This document shows, piece after piece, positions 17,930 through 28,341 of a stretch of 64,000 nucleotides of DNA (the first letter of the stretch is position 1; each line of letters starts with the position of its first letter). The notes beneath the pieces are model-generated. The model saw only the letters and a program-made list of their open reading frames with translations, ran no database searches and was not told the DNA's origin. The position numbers and the translations under genes were made by a program. Source of the stretch: Alkaliphilus peptidifermentans DSM 18978 (GTDB taxonomy: Bacteria > Bacillota > Clostridia > Peptostreptococcales > Natronincolaceae); assembly GCF_900101495.1 (NCBI RefSeq), contig NZ_FMUS01000011.1, positions 62,001 to 126,000 of the forward strand. The letters run 5' to 3'.

Positions 17930-19000
17930 ATGGGATTTATCAAAAGCACATCCTCAATAGACTTAGGGGATACCCCTATCGAAAATATTTTCATAGATGT
18001 TTATATGCCAATGTCAAATGGTACCTTTGTAAAAGTATATTTATTAGCTTATAAGTATGCTTGTGACCCCCAAAGGAGTATGGAAATAAGCAATATGACC
18101 ATTTCAAAACAGCTAGGTATACCCTTATCTGATGTTCTTTCGGCATGGGATTTTTGGGAAGGTAAACAAATAATAAAGAAACACTTCGTTTCTGATAATG
18201 ACGAAACTGATTATAATGTGGAGTTCGTTAATTTAAAGCAATTATTTATTGATAATAATTTTAAGCTTATTTCCAGTAGCAGAGAAACCCCCTCCGATGA
18301 GGACTATTCTCTTTCTACCAAGGAGCTAGTTGAAGCAAATCAAATTCCTCAGATTAAGGAAATGTTCACCGAGGTTAATAAGCTTATGGATCGTACTTTA
18401 GTTCCTAATGAAAAAAAACATATTTTAGAATGGTTTTATAATTATAATATTGATCCACCACTCATAATAAAGGCCTTCAGCTATTGTAAGCATAAAAAGA
18501 ATATAAAAAACATTAAGTATGTTGGTGCTGTTATACGCAATTGGTATGATATGGGAATAAGCAATGTTGAAGCTTTGCAGGAGTACTTGCTTAAACAAGG
18601 AGAGCGTTATGGTCTATATGAAAGAGTTTACAAAGCACTTGGCTTTATATCAAGGGAGCCTGCTGAAGCAGACATGAAAATCATTGATACCTGGGTAGAT
18701 GAATATAATTTTTCGTTAGAAATCATACTTAAAGCCTGTGAAAGCTCTAGTAGAACTTCAAATCCTAATATTAATTATATTAATAGTATTCTATCTAATT
18801 GGCATAAAAAAGGAGTAAAAGAGATTAGTGATATACAGTCCCTTGATAAGAAACCCTCTAAACCTTCTGCCAACAGCCTAAATCAAAATACCAGAATTAA
18901 AACAAAATTTCACCTTTCTGAAAGCCGCTTTGATGAATACTCTGCAGAAGAGCTTGAAGCTATCATACTTAAAAATCAAAAAAAGAAGTTTAAGGAATAG
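17930..19000 (+). CDS. DnaD-domain primosome/helicase-loading protein
   Basis: 356 residues. The N-terminal winged-helix (about 1-100) has DVLSAWDFWEGKQIIKKH. Two DnaD/DnaB_2 C-terminal domains follow, near 130-205 and 215-285 (EWFYNYNIDPPLIIKAFSYC and DTWVDEYNFSLEIILKACE with the YxxxIxxxW motif). Such proteins help load the replicative helicase. ATG 17930 is preceded by GGAGTG at good spacing; a GTG three codons earlier overlaps that site. It is followed after 11 bases by a DnaC-like ATPase, forming a two-gene loader operon on the plus strand, against the local gene direction. Confidence 0.92.
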   Translation: MGFIKSTSSIDLGDTPIENIFIDVYMPMSNGTFVKVYLLAYKYACDPQRSMEISNMTISKQLGIPLSDVLSAWDFWEGKQIIKKHFVSDNDETDYNVEFVNLKQLFIDNNFKLISSSRETPSDEDYSLSTKELVEANQIPQIKEMFTEVNKLMDRTLVPNEKKHILEWFYNYNIDPPLIIKAFSYCKHKKNIKNIKYVGAVIRNWYDMGISNVEALQEYLLKQGERYGLYERVYKALGFISREPAEADMKIIDTWVDEYNFSLEIILKACESSSRTSNPNINYINSILSNWHKKGVKEISDIQSLDKKPSKPSANSLNQNTRIKTKFHLSESRFDEYSAEELEAIILKNQKKKFKE

Positions 19001-19011
19001 GAGTGGCATTG

Positions 19012-19989
19012 ATGATTGAGGAAGTAATCAATAATATATTAAGAGAATATGAAAATAAAAGGAACGTTGCAAAAAAAAGGAAGGAACAACGCAGACAAGA
19101 GGTTTATAAAAAGGTTCCTCGAATTAAGGAAATCGATGATTCCATTAGTAAATCAGGTATTTCTATAGCTAAAGCTATTATAAGTCAAAAAGATAACCCT
19201 GAGGAATTAGTGAATACCCTAAAGCAGAAACTAGATAAGCTAAAGCAAGAAAAGGCCTTTCTACTTACAGAAAATAATATTCCCTTACAATATCTAGAAG
19301 AGGAGTATTACTGTCAGTATTGTAATGATACTGGCTTTATATCCAGTGGTGAAAAATGTAGCTGCTTTAAGCAGCAATTAATTAACAAAGCATACTCCAT
19401 GTCAAATCTTGACAATATATTACAAAATGAGAATTTCAAAAAATTTAATATATCATTATTTTCCGATAGCCCCTTTGAAGGACAAGAGTTGTCTCCTAGG
19501 GACAATATGATGCACATTTTACAGGTTTGTGAAGGCTTCGTTATTAATTTTGAAAAAAGGAATGAAGATAACCTCTTGTTTTTTGGTCCTACAGGGCTTG
19601 GAAAGACATTCCTTGCCAATTGTATTGCAAAAGCTCTGTTGGATAGAGGAAAAATTGTAATTTATCAAACCGCCTTTAAAATATTTGAGATATTAGAAGA
19701 TATTCGCTTTCATAATCAACATGACAAAGAAAAGTATAATCTGTTATTTTCTGCAGACCTTTTAATAATTGATGATTTGGGTACAGAGGTAACAAACTCC
19801 TTTACCAACAGCGAGCTTTTTAATATTATTAACAGTCGTTTACATTCAGGGAAGAAATCAATAATTTCTACAAATTTAACGCCAAAGGACTTTGGGCTAA
19901 GATACGATGATAGAATAGCTTCAAGACTATTTTCCAAATATACGTTATTGAAGTTTTTTGGTAGAGATTTGAGATGGCAAACAGAGTAG
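19012..19989 (+). CDS. DnaC/DnaI-like AAA+ helicase loader
   Basis: 325 residues. A coiled, lysine-rich N-terminus (1-90) precedes a zinc-binding cysteine cluster (YCQYCNDTG and CSCF, about 100-120). The AAA+ domain has Walker A GPTGLGKT near 190, Walker B LLIIDDLGTE near 252 and an arginine-rich sensor region. The cysteine cluster plus this ATPase is the DnaI/DnaC pattern that delivers the DnaB hexamer to the origin. Starts at 19003 (GTG) or 19009 (TTG) are possible; ATG 19012 fits the AGGAG spacing best. dnaB itself lies 4.5 kb away at 24474. Confidence 0.92.
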   Translation: MIEEVINNILREYENKRNVAKKRKEQRRQEVYKKVPRIKEIDDSISKSGISIAKAIISQKDNPEELVNTLKQKLDKLKQEKAFLLTENNIPLQYLEEEYYCQYCNDTGFISSGEKCSCFKQQLINKAYSMSNLDNILQNENFKKFNISLFSDSPFEGQELSPRDNMMHILQVCEGFVINFEKRNEDNLLFFGPTGLGKTFLANCIAKALLDRGKIVIYQTAFKIFEILEDIRFHNQHDKEKYNLLFSADLLIIDDLGTEVTNSFTNSELFNIINSRLHSGKKSIISTNLTPKDFGLRYDDRIASRLFSKYTLLKFFGRDLRWQTE

Positions 19990-20005
19990 AATACTAAAAT
20001 TCTTT

Positions 20006-20049
20006 AAAAAAAAGCTTACCATCTGTTATAAAGAAGGTAAGCTTTTATA
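20006..20049. terminator. Bidirectional terminator shared by the helicase-loader genes and the tRNA unit
   Basis: A 10-pair stem AAAGCTTACC/GGTAAGCTTT is flanked by A-runs and T-runs on its two sides. It ends the plus-strand dnaC-like gene and also follows tRNA-Glu on the minus strand. Confidence 0.85.
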
Positions 20050-20051
20050 AA

Positions 20052-20126
20052 TGGTGACCCCTAGGGGAATCGAACCCCTGTTACCGCCGTGAAAGGGCGG
20101 TGTCTTAACCGCTTGACCAAGGGGCC
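20052..20126 (-). tRNA. tRNA-Glu (anticodon TTC), CCA encoded
   Basis: The 75-nt gene folds as a cloverleaf: acceptor GGCCCCT/AGGGGTC, anticodon arm CCGCC-CTTTCAC-GGCGG, T-arm with GGTTCGAATCC. The 3' CCA is in the DNA. It lies 57 bases downstream of tRNA-Lys under the same promoter. Confidence 0.95.
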
Positions 20127-20183
20127 AGAGTTTTCAGCAACCCCCAGTTTCCTTTACCAAGAACCGCTGAAATAAAAATTAAA

Positions 20184-20259
20184 TGGTGACCCATCCGCGA
20201 CTCGAACGCGGGACACCCTGATTAAAAGTCAGGTGCTCTACCGACTGAGCTAATGGGTC
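20184..20259 (-). tRNA. tRNA-Lys (anticodon TTT), CCA encoded
   Basis: The 76-nt cloverleaf has acceptor GACCCAT/ATGGGTC, anticodon arm CTGAC-TTTTAAT-type loop with TTT, and T-arm GTTCGAGTC. CCA is encoded. It is the first gene of a Lys-Glu tRNA unit. Confidence 0.95.
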
Positions 20260-20281
20260 AAGTTATTACCCACAGTTATAT

Positions 20282-20310
20282 ATATTAAAAGAAATTGGGT
20301 TAGAAGTCAA
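20282..20310 (-). promoter_or_regulatory. Sigma-A promoter of the tRNA-Lys/tRNA-Glu unit
   Basis: On the minus strand TTGACT is followed by a 17-base spacer and TAATAT, ending about 22 bases before the tRNA-Lys 5' end. An exact Spo0A-type box (TGTCGAA within TTTTGTCGAAAAA, 20318-20324) lies just upstream of the -35 element. Confidence 0.75.
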
Positions 20311-20334
20311 CACTTTTTGTCGAAAAAGAACAAT

Positions 20335-20360
20335 GCAAAAATAAAGCACTCCTATGAGTG

Positions 20361-20362
<2 letters not shown>
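20335..20362 (-). terminator. Terminator of purA
   Basis: Stem AGCACTC/GAGTGCT with loop CTAT, followed on the minus strand by TTATTTTT. The purA stop codon lies in the upstream arm. Confidence 0.8.
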
Positions 20363-21644
<1,282 letters not shown>

Positions 21645-21676
21645 TTACTCATCCCCTTGTCTATAATGTGCCTTAT

Positions 21677-21689
21677 ATTTCCGAACACT
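21677..21689 (+). promoter_or_regulatory. Single PurBox-like site upstream of purA
   Basis: ATTTCCGAACACT fits AWWWCCGAACWWT at 12 of 13 positions, 33-45 bases before the purA start. PurR normally needs two boxes, and only one is seen. Confidence 0.3.
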
Positions 21690-21840
21690 ACACAAAAATA
21701 CTATCACAATATACGTGTTTAGTCAATTAATTAGTTGTGTCTAATGTTTTTCAATAAATAATATTCGTATATTGTTGCTGTTACTTGTTAGTTTTCCCTA
21801 AATATGTAACTTAATGATTTAATTTATTTCTTTATTTATG

Positions 21841-21878
21841 TAAAAAAGAGTTGTATGTCATAGGACATTCAACTCTTT
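21841..21878 (-). terminator. Terminator of the DUF1858 gene
   Basis: A near-perfect 15-pair stem (AAAGAGTTG on the outer part) with a small loop is followed on the minus strand by a run of six T. Confidence 0.85.
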
Positions 21879-21886
21879 CAATTGCT

Positions 21887-22090
21887 TTACTTATTTTCAA
21901 AATGCTTATTTAGGTCTTCAACCAGCTTACTAACGTCAATTCCATGTACTTTCCCAGCATCAGCGATGCTTTCCATTGTGGCACCAGGACAACCTAGGCA
22001 ATGTAGTCCATACTTCATAAAAACCGCCGCTGCCTCTCGATCCATTCTTAAAACATCCATAATAGTCATATCTTCAGTAATTTTCGCCAT
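21887..22090 (-). CDS. DUF1858-domain small protein
   Basis: 67 residues, MAKITEDMTIMDVLRMDREAA then HCLGCPGATMESIADAG. This is the DUF1858 fold, found alone or at the N-terminus of ScdA/YtfE-like iron-sulfur repair proteins. The CLGC pair is the family's conserved cysteine motif and may bind metal or be redox active. ATG 22090 follows AAGGAGGATAAAA; the longer frame to 22132 is unlikely. It is a single gene ended by a strong terminator, just left of a cluster of DnaA boxes. Confidence 0.85.
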   Translation of the reverse strand: MAKITEDMTIMDVLRMDREAAAVFMKYGLHCLGCPGATMESIADAGKVHGIDVSKLVEDLNKHFENK

Positions 22091-22168
22091 TTTTATCCTC
22101 CTTCTATACAACTTTAATATTAATATTACCATTTTTTATTAAACTAATCAAATCTGAATGTGTAAAAG

Positions 22169-22344
22169 TTATCCACATAGGACCTTTACAAATTCATAGG
22201 TATATACTCCCATACTGTATGATTTTTATACCCTTATAACAATGGAATAATCAGACTTTTTATCTTTATCTGATATTTTTTATATATTGTTATCCACACA
22301 GACCACAGAACTATGCACAGGTGTTCGGTGGATTATGTGGATAA
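22169..22344. promoter_or_regulatory. DnaA-box cluster away from oriC
   Basis: Three exact DnaA boxes are present: TTATCCACA at 22169-22177 and 22290-22298 and TGTGGATAA at 22336-22344. CTATGCACA at 22310-22318 differs by one base from TTATGCACA and covers the GNAT stop codon. The cluster spans 176 bases and lies about 37 kb from oriC. Confidence 0.65.
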
Positions 22345-22943
22345 ATATGCCTTTGTTGTAGATACATTTCCCTAGTAATATACATGTGAATAAATTTGCA
22401 TTTTAATACTCCTCTTTCATATCGAAAAAAAACCTCTGCCCTTCTAAGTTTATCATCTTTGAAGATGGGAAGATTCTGATCTTCAAACTCATTGAATTCC
22501 ACTTTGGATATTTTAAATCCACAGTTTTGATAACAGCGTTGTGCCCTATAATTAAAATCTGCCACCCTTAAAATTAACTTTTTCATCCTCATCTTTTCAA
22601 AGTAATAGGAAATAAAGCTTTTTAAGCTGTCTGTTCCTAATCCTTGATCAATAAAATTAGGATCAAAAACAATGCCAAACTCACTACTCCGTCGCAACCA
22701 CTTAATTTCTCTTAATGCTATGTACCCAACCAACCTATGCTGTTGGTTATAAATAACAAAACATTTTCTTGATAATGTATAGGATTTCTTACAATACCAG
22801 TAGTCTCTTTCGTGCCTATTCATTTTAGGAAAGGTATAGCTATAAAATAATGGATCCTGATGTGCTCCCCAGTTTTGCATTTCATCAACGTGTTTTCTTT
22901 CTAATTTCTTTATATAGGTGTTCTTTCCCCAAGCTACTAACAT
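22311..22943 (-). CDS. GNAT-family N-acetyltransferase
   Basis: 210 residues. The fold follows RimJ/RimL-type GNATs: an N-terminal strand (TYIKKLERKH), the strand VGYIALREIK, the FGIVFDPNFIDQGLGTDSLKSF stretch forming the acetyl-CoA pyrophosphate loop (QGLGTD), and the late RVADFNYRAQRCYQNCGF motif. The acceptor (protein N-terminus, amino acid or antibiotic) cannot be told. ATG 22943 follows GGAGGG by five bases, so I preferred it over ATG 22955. An extended 25-residue tail reads through DnaA-box sequence, which may explain its odd composition (HNPPNTCA). Confidence 0.85.
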   Translation of the reverse strand: MLVAWGKNTYIKKLERKHVDEMQNWGAHQDPLFYSYTFPKMNRHERDYWYCKKSYTLSRKCFVIYNQQHRLVGYIALREIKWLRRSSEFGIVFDPNFIDQGLGTDSLKSFISYYFEKMRMKKLILRVADFNYRAQRCYQNCGFKISKVEFNEFEDQNLPIFKDDKLRRAEVFFRYERGVLKCKFIHMYITREMYLQQRHIYPHNPPNTCA

Positions 22944-23047
22944 TATACCCTCCATGTAAAAGCTAAACTTAGTATTAATTTTTATGTACTATATATTTTT
23001 TGTTTTTCTTTATTATATTATGAATTTTATATATATAACATATTAAA

Positions 23048-23758
23048 TTATATCAAAATTTCGCCTTTTATAAAATCCCTAGTAAGTACATTCTCTGGGT
23101 TTCTTATTACCTTTTCTTTAGATCCAATCTCTATCAATTCACCTCGATACATAAAGCCCACATCTTTACAAATTCTATTTGCCTGCTGAAGATTATGGGT
23201 CACAATAATTACCGTTGTCCCGTTTTCTTGGTTTGATTTTTTTATAATTTTTTCCATAATAGCTATTGATGAAGGGTCTATATTGGCAGTTGGCTCATCT
23301 AAAATTAATAGTGAGGGATTAAATATAATTGCCCTTGCCAAAGCAACTTTTTGTGCTTCTCCTCCTGATAAGGTCCATGATTTTTGGTTCCTTATTTCCA
23401 CCAAATCCATTTCATCCAGTATCTTCTCTACTCTTCTAGAAATTTCTTCTTCTTCAACCTTTCTAATTCTTAAGGGGTAAGCTATATTGTAAAAGACTGA
23501 TCCTCTTAATAGATACGGCTTTTGAAATACCATCGTCATGTTTTGATAAAGATTTGAATTAATTGGCTTCCCGTCAAACAACACCAGCCCCGAGGTTGAA
23601 GTTTCTATACCTCCTATTATTTTAACTAGGGTGCTTTTTCCTGCTCCGTTTGGACCAATGATCCCTAATAGAGATCCTTTTTCTATTTCAAGCTTTGGTA
23701 TATTCAATACCTGTTTATTATTATACACTTTAGTTAAGCCACTAACTTTTATTTTCAT
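23048..23758 (-). CDS. tupC: ABC transporter ATP-binding protein, tungstate/molybdate type
   Basis: 236 residues with Walker A GPNGAGKST (about 35-43), Q-loop VFQKPYLL, signature LSGGEAQK, Walker B LLILDEPTA and the H-loop THNLQQ. It powers import across the membrane together with the permease whose stop codon overlaps its start by four bases. The permease is TupB-like, so the substrate is probably tungstate or molybdate. No binding protein (tupA) is encoded in the window, so the substrate assignment rests on the permease resemblance alone. Confidence 0.85.
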   Translation of the reverse strand: MKIKVSGLTKVYNNKQVLNIPKLEIEKGSLLGIIGPNGAGKSTLVKIIGGIETSTSGLVLFDGKPINSNLYQNMTMVFQKPYLLRGSVFYNIAYPLRIRKVEEEEISRRVEKILDEMDLVEIRNQKSWTLSGGEAQKVALARAIIFNPSLLILDEPTANIDPSSIAIMEKIIKKSNQENGTTVIIVTHNLQQANRICKDVGFMYRGELIEIGSKEKVIRNPENVLTRDFIKGEILI

Positions 23759-24447
23759 CTATAATCACCCTGTTGATAATAAAGTAGTATAGAATTAAGA
23801 ATAAAGGATATAAGAAGCAAAATTATGCCTAATGCTATAGCTATAGAATATTCTCCCATGCTTTGGAGCATAGCGATGGTTGTTGTCATAGTCCTGGTTT
23901 GCCCCCTAATATTTCCCCCAACCAGCATAACTGCTCCTACTTCAGAGATTCCCCTTCCATACCCTGTAATTATTGCCGTAAGTATATTCATTCTTAGTTC
24001 CTTAACTAGCAGGATCAATCGCTGTCTTCTATTTGCTCCTAGGGTTTTGCCTAAATTTTGGATAGTTTCTCCTTTTTCTTTTGTTGCGTTATAGACTAAT
24101 CCTGTAATTATTGGAAATATCAGCACTGTTTGCGCAATGATCATTGCTGTAGGCGTATAGACTAATCCTAAAATGCCTAAAGGTCCTCTTCTAGAAATTA
24201 ATAAAAAAACAATAAGTCCTGCAATTACAGGTGGAACACTCATCATCGTATATATGAAACGTACAGCCACCTTCTTTAGAGGAAACTCCTTTACCCCCAT
24301 TAGTATGCCTATTGGTACTGCCATAATACTGGATAAAGCTGCTGCTGTTAAGGATACCATCAAGGAGAGTATGATGACATGATATAGCTCAGCATCTAGA
24401 GAAATCAATAGATATATGGCTTCTTTAAATCCATTAATAATGAACAT
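23755..24447 (-). CDS. tupB: ABC transporter permease, TupB-like
   Basis: 230 residues with about five or six membrane helices. The EAA loop is visible around GKTLGANRRQRLILLVKELRMN, and the C-terminal GRGISEVGAVMLVGGNIRG is the TupB/WtpB-type signature. It forms the channel for an oxyanion importer. It starts 26 bases after the dnaB stop and overlaps tupC, so it may be read through from dnaB. TupA-type solute-binding genes normally precede this pair and none is present here. Confidence 0.86.
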   Translation of the reverse strand: MFIINGFKEAIYLLISLDAELYHVIILSLMVSLTAAALSSIMAVPIGILMGVKEFPLKKVAVRFIYTMMSVPPVIAGLIVFLLISRRGPLGILGLVYTPTAMIIAQTVLIFPIITGLVYNATKEKGETIQNLGKTLGANRRQRLILLVKELRMNILTAIITGYGRGISEVGAVMLVGGNIRGQTRTMTTTIAMLQSMGEYSIAIALGIILLLISFILNSILLYYQQGDYR

Positions 24448-24473
24448 AATTAACTCTCTCCTTAATAATTCCT

Positions 24474-25817
24474 TTAACTCTCTCTATATTTTTCATAGTC
24501 TAAAAACTTTTGAAACTGACCTAGCCATATTAATTCAATTGTTCCTGTTTCGCCATGTCTATGCTTGGCAATAATTACTTCGGCAAGGTTCTTTTTATCA
24601 CTTTCTGGGTGATAGTATTCATCTCGATACAGAAACATAACTAAGTCAGCATCCTGTTCAATAGCACCAGATTCTCTTAAATCCGACAAAATCGGTCTAT
24701 GGTCAGCCCTTAGCTCTGGTGCCCTTGATAGCTGGGATAAGGCAATTACAGGGCAATCCAATTCCTTTGCCATTATTTTTAAATTTCTTGAAATTGCAGA
24801 AATTTCCTGTTGTCTATTTTCCGTTCTTTTGTCTCCCTGCATCAACTGTAAATAATCCACCAATACAAGACTTAGTCCCTTTTCCATCTTTAATCTGCGG
24901 CATTTAGACCTCATTTCCGTTACTGTTATACCTGGTGAATCATCGAAGTAGATTTGTGCCCTCGAAAGGGGTATCATGGCTTGTACAATCTTTGACCACT
25001 CATCTTCATTTAAATTACCTGTTTGTATCTTATTTAATTCTACCATTGACTCTGAAGCAAGCATTCTTAGCATTAATTGTTCCTTAGACATCTCAAGACT
25101 GAATATTGCAGCTGCTGCTCCAGCCTTAACTGCAGCATTTTGTGCAAGATTTAGTGCAAATGCCGACTTGCCCATTGCAGGTCTAGCTGCAACAAGTATA
25201 AGGTCTGACTTATGAAATCCACCTAGCTTTCTATCTATATCTAAAAAACCAGTCGACATTCCGGTAATACCCTTTTTGTTCTCATAAAGCTTTTCTATTT
25301 GATCAAAAGTATAAGAAAGAAGCTCACTAATTGGTGTTAATCCCTCATTATATCTGTTTTGCGATAAATCATATATATTCTTCTGTGCTTGTTCTATAAT
25401 CTCTGTTATTTCAACATCCGTACTATACCCTAGCTGAACAATTTCTTGTGAGGAATGTATTAAATTCCTTAAGGTAGCTTTTTTCTGAACTATATCAGCG
25501 TAATACTTAATATTAGTCGCAATTGGTACTCCAGAAGCCAGGCTGGTTAGATAGGGAATTCCACCTATAGCTTCTAATGTTCCTCTAGTTTTTAGCTCTT
25601 CAGTTAGCGTTATTAAATCTACGGGCTCACTTCTGTTAAACAAATTATAAATAGCCTCAAAAATCTCTTTATGGGCTTCCTTATAAAAGTCCTCTGACTT
25701 TAGTATTTCTAATGCCACTAGGATAGCTTCCCTGTCTAATAGCATCGAACCCAGTACCGATTGCTCTGCTTCAATACTATGGGGTGGTATCATATTAAAC
25801 ATATTAATTCCTTCCAT
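24474..25817 (-). CDS. dnaB: Replicative DNA helicase DnaB
   Basis: 447 residues. The N-terminal domain (PPHSIEAEQSVLGSMLLD) precedes the RecA-like motor with Walker A ARPAMGKSA (about 215), Walker B LVLVDYLQLM and the DLRESGAIEQDAD motif. The hexamer unwinds DNA ahead of the fork on the lagging strand. ATG 25817 follows AGGAGGT. It follows rplI and gdpP, matching Bacillus (gdpP-rplI-dnaC). The loader genes (17930-19989) are close by but on the other strand. Confidence 0.97.
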   Translation of the reverse strand: MEGINMFNMIPPHSIEAEQSVLGSMLLDREAILVALEILKSEDFYKEAHKEIFEAIYNLFNRSEPVDLITLTEELKTRGTLEAIGGIPYLTSLASGVPIATNIKYYADIVQKKATLRNLIHSSQEIVQLGYSTDVEITEIIEQAQKNIYDLSQNRYNEGLTPISELLSYTFDQIEKLYENKKGITGMSTGFLDIDRKLGGFHKSDLILVAARPAMGKSAFALNLAQNAAVKAGAAAAIFSLEMSKEQLMLRMLASESMVELNKIQTGNLNEDEWSKIVQAMIPLSRAQIYFDDSPGITVTEMRSKCRRLKMEKGLSLVLVDYLQLMQGDKRTENRQQEISAISRNLKIMAKELDCPVIALSQLSRAPELRADHRPILSDLRESGAIEQDADLVMFLYRDEYYHPESDKKNLAEVIIAKHRHGETGTIELIWLGQFQKFLDYEKYRES

Positions 25818-25870
25818 ACAGACCTCCTGATTTTAATAAAGGGTTGGAAATCAACTCCCAACCCCGTTTT

Positions 25871-26317
25871 CTATTCTTCAATAACATTAACTTTTAATTT
25901 AGCTATAACATTTGGATATACCTTTAATTCAACCTCTTTAATACCCAGCTCTCGAATTGGATCTGGTAATGTTACTTTCCTTTTATCTATTTTTATTTGA
26001 TGCTTCTTTTCCAAAAGCTCCACAATTTCCTTTGCAGTTACAGAGCCAAAAAGCCTGCCACCTTCTCCAACCTTTGCTTTTATCTCTATGGTTATCTTTT
26101 CTATTCCATCTGCTAATTGTTTTGCTTCTTCCAGCTCTTTATCCTTTTTAATCTGCTGAGATTTTTTTTGCTGATCTAAAGACTTCATATTCCCCTCGCT
26201 AGCTTCCATAGCTAGGTTTTTAGGAAACAAAAAGTTACGTGCATAACCATCGCTGGCATTAGCAACTTGTCCTTTTTTTCCTAACCCTTTAACATCCTGT
26301 AGTAATATTACCTTCAT
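25871..26317 (-). CDS. rplI: 50S ribosomal protein L9
   Basis: 148 residues, standard length. The N-terminal domain [17 protein letters not shown] is the L9 signature, followed by the long connecting helix ([17 protein letters not shown]) and the C-terminal rRNA-binding domain ([13 protein letters not shown]). It starts at ATG 26317, overlapping the gdpP stop as TAATG, so translation is coupled. Confidence 0.97.
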   Translation of the reverse strand: MKVILLQDVKGLGKKGQVANASDGYARNFLFPKNLAMEASEGNMKSLDQQKKSQQIKKDKELEEAKQLADGIEKITIEIKAKVGEGGRLFGSVTAKEIVELLEKKHQIKIDKRKVTLPDPIRELGIKEVELKVYPNVIAKLKVNVIEE

Positions 26318-28311
26318 TACTCTTCACCTTCCTCAAAGTATTCTTCAATAGCTTTTTCTAGTTGATTTTTCGCTTCTTCAAGGGTATATCCTTCAAGCTG
26401 AGCCCCTGCCACTGTTAAGTGGCCTCCCCCTCCAAGCTTTTCTAGAATAAGCTGAACGTTAACATCTCCCATTGACCTTCCACTTATAATTATACCATCA
26501 CTTTTCTTTCCTAGCACAAAAGATACAGTTATCCCTCTTATACTTAATAGCTCATCTGCTGCCTGTGCAGCAACCAATTGTATGTTTTTAATATCGCTAC
26601 AGGTAGATATAGCTACTGCATTTCTGGTAATTGTAGCGTTTTTTACTATTTCTGCCCTTGCAACAATTGTATCAAAATCGTCTTGAAATAACTGCTTTAC
26701 AATAGTAGTATCTGCTCCTGCTCGTCGTAGTAGCGACGCTGCTTCAAATGTTCTTACCCCTGTTTTAAAGGTGAAATTTTTTGTATCTACAGATATACCA
26801 GCTAGTAATGCTTCTGCTTCTATTTGCTCTATATTTATCTTATCCTCCATATAGAACAGAATTTCTGTAACCAGCTCACAGGTAGAAGATACATAGGTTT
26901 CATGGTAATTTAAGACCGTGTTTTCTATAAATTCAGTTCCTCTTCTATGATGATCGATAACAACTATGTTTTCTGTTATATTTAGCAAATCGGGACATTC
27001 TGTAAAGTTGGGTCTGTGGGTATCTACCACTATCAACAAGGAATTTTTATCCATTCTCATCCTTGCTTCCTCGCAGGTAATTATGGATTTTCTATACTGA
27101 TCTTGCTCCATAATTCTATCATATAAGACCTCGATTGATGGATTAGACCCACCCAATACTACATACACCTCTTTATTAAGGTTCCTGGCTGCTCTATATA
27201 TACCCATGGCAGCGCCTAAAGCATCTAAATCTGATGTTTTATGTCCCATTACGTATATACTATCCGCTTGCTCCATAAGTTGTTTTAGAGCATAAGCAAT
27301 AACCCTTGCTTTAACCTTTGTTCTTTTTTCTACTGCTTTTGTTTTTCCACCATAAAAACTAATTTTATCACTTCTTTTTACTGCTGTTTGATCTCCACCT
27401 CTTCCAAGAGCAAGATCTTTAGCAGCGTTGGCATAATCTCCAGATTGTTGAGGGTTCTCTCCATCTAAACCAATGCCTATGCTTAATGTTATAGGGATTT
27501 TGTTTCCTAAATTTATTTCGCGAATTTCATCTAATATTTCAAATTTCTTATTTTCTAACTTTTCAAGGTGTTGGTTCTCGAATACAACTATAAACTTATC
27601 GGTGGCGTATTTTCGGATTAATCCATTTATCTTACTGGCCCATATAGTAAGCCTCTGATCTATTTCGGCAATTATCATAGGTCTAATTGCTTCCTCTGTG
27701 CTTTGCATTACTTCATCAAAATTGTCTACCTGTATCAGACCTATTACTGACTTTTCATCTTCATATTTGTCTCTAATAACTAGGTAGTCTGTTCTTTCTA
27801 TCCAGTAAAGCATGATAATATAGTTTGAGTCATGATTTTTTGATAGCTTTATTATATTATATAAAACCTTATAATATCTTCCATTTATATTAACTTCATT
27901 AATATTCTCTTTTTTATTTTGAAGTACATCCTTTAAGTTAAACTGCTCAATTATGTCCTGAATATTTTTCTCAAGTAAATCCTTCTTCTCAACAATTTCT
28001 GGAAATTTTGAATTATACCATGTTATTGTTCCGTCGAATTCAATAATAGTAAGTGGTATAGGCAAATTCAGTATGGCCTGTTTAGTGGCAGAATCGATGT
28101 CTGAAGAAAGCCCTTCAATGTATCGAGTCCACTCTTCTCGTCTAATATTACTAATTCTAAGATTATAGTAAATTAAATAGGCCAAAACAAATACTCCGAT
28201 AATAGCAATTATGTGATTATAATAGGCCATCGCTATTATAAAGGCAGAAATGATAATCATATAAATACGTGTATCTGGTATTAACATTTTAAAAAATCTT
28301 GTCCGTTTCAT
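26317..28311 (-). CDS. gdpP: GdpP/YybT cyclic-di-AMP phosphodiesterase
   Basis: 664 residues. Two membrane helices (13-48) precede a PAS-type domain (60-150), a degenerate GGDEF domain (about 170-300, lacking the GGDEF catalytic motif) and DHH/DHHA1 (about 335-660). The DHH part has [26 protein letters not shown] and the DHHA1 glycine motif [10 protein letters not shown]. It hydrolyses c-di-AMP at the membrane, affecting potassium handling and wall stress. It sits upstream of rplI, coupled by overlap, and downstream of a YybS-like membrane protein. Confidence 0.95.
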   Translation of the reverse strand: MKRTRFFKMLIPDTRIYMIIISAFIIAMAYYNHIIAIIGVFVLAYLIYYNLRISNIRREEWTRYIEGLSSDIDSATKQAILNLPIPLTIIEFDGTITWYNSKFPEIVEKKDLLEKNIQDIIEQFNLKDVLQNKKENINEVNINGRYYKVLYNIIKLSKNHDSNYIIMLYWIERTDYLVIRDKYEDEKSVIGLIQVDNFDEVMQSTEEAIRPMIIAEIDQRLTIWASKINGLIRKYATDKFIVVFENQHLEKLENKKFEILDEIREINLGNKIPITLSIGIGLDGENPQQSGDYANAAKDLALGRGGDQTAVKRSDKISFYGGKTKAVEKRTKVKARVIAYALKQLMEQADSIYVMGHKTSDLDALGAAMGIYRAARNLNKEVYVVLGGSNPSIEVLYDRIMEQDQYRKSIITCEEARMRMDKNSLLIVVDTHRPNFTECPDLLNITENIVVIDHHRRGTEFIENTVLNYHETYVSSTCELVTEILFYMEDKINIEQIEAEALLAGISVDTKNFTFKTGVRTFEAASLLRRAGADTTIVKQLFQDDFDTIVARAEIVKNATITRNAVAISTCSDIKNIQLVAAQAADELLSIRGITVSFVLGKKSDGIIISGRSMGDVNVQLILEKLGGGGHLTVAGAQLEGYTLEEAKNQLEKAIEEYFEEGEE

Positions 28312-28341
28312 ACGGCAGCCTCCTACATTATAACAACAAAT

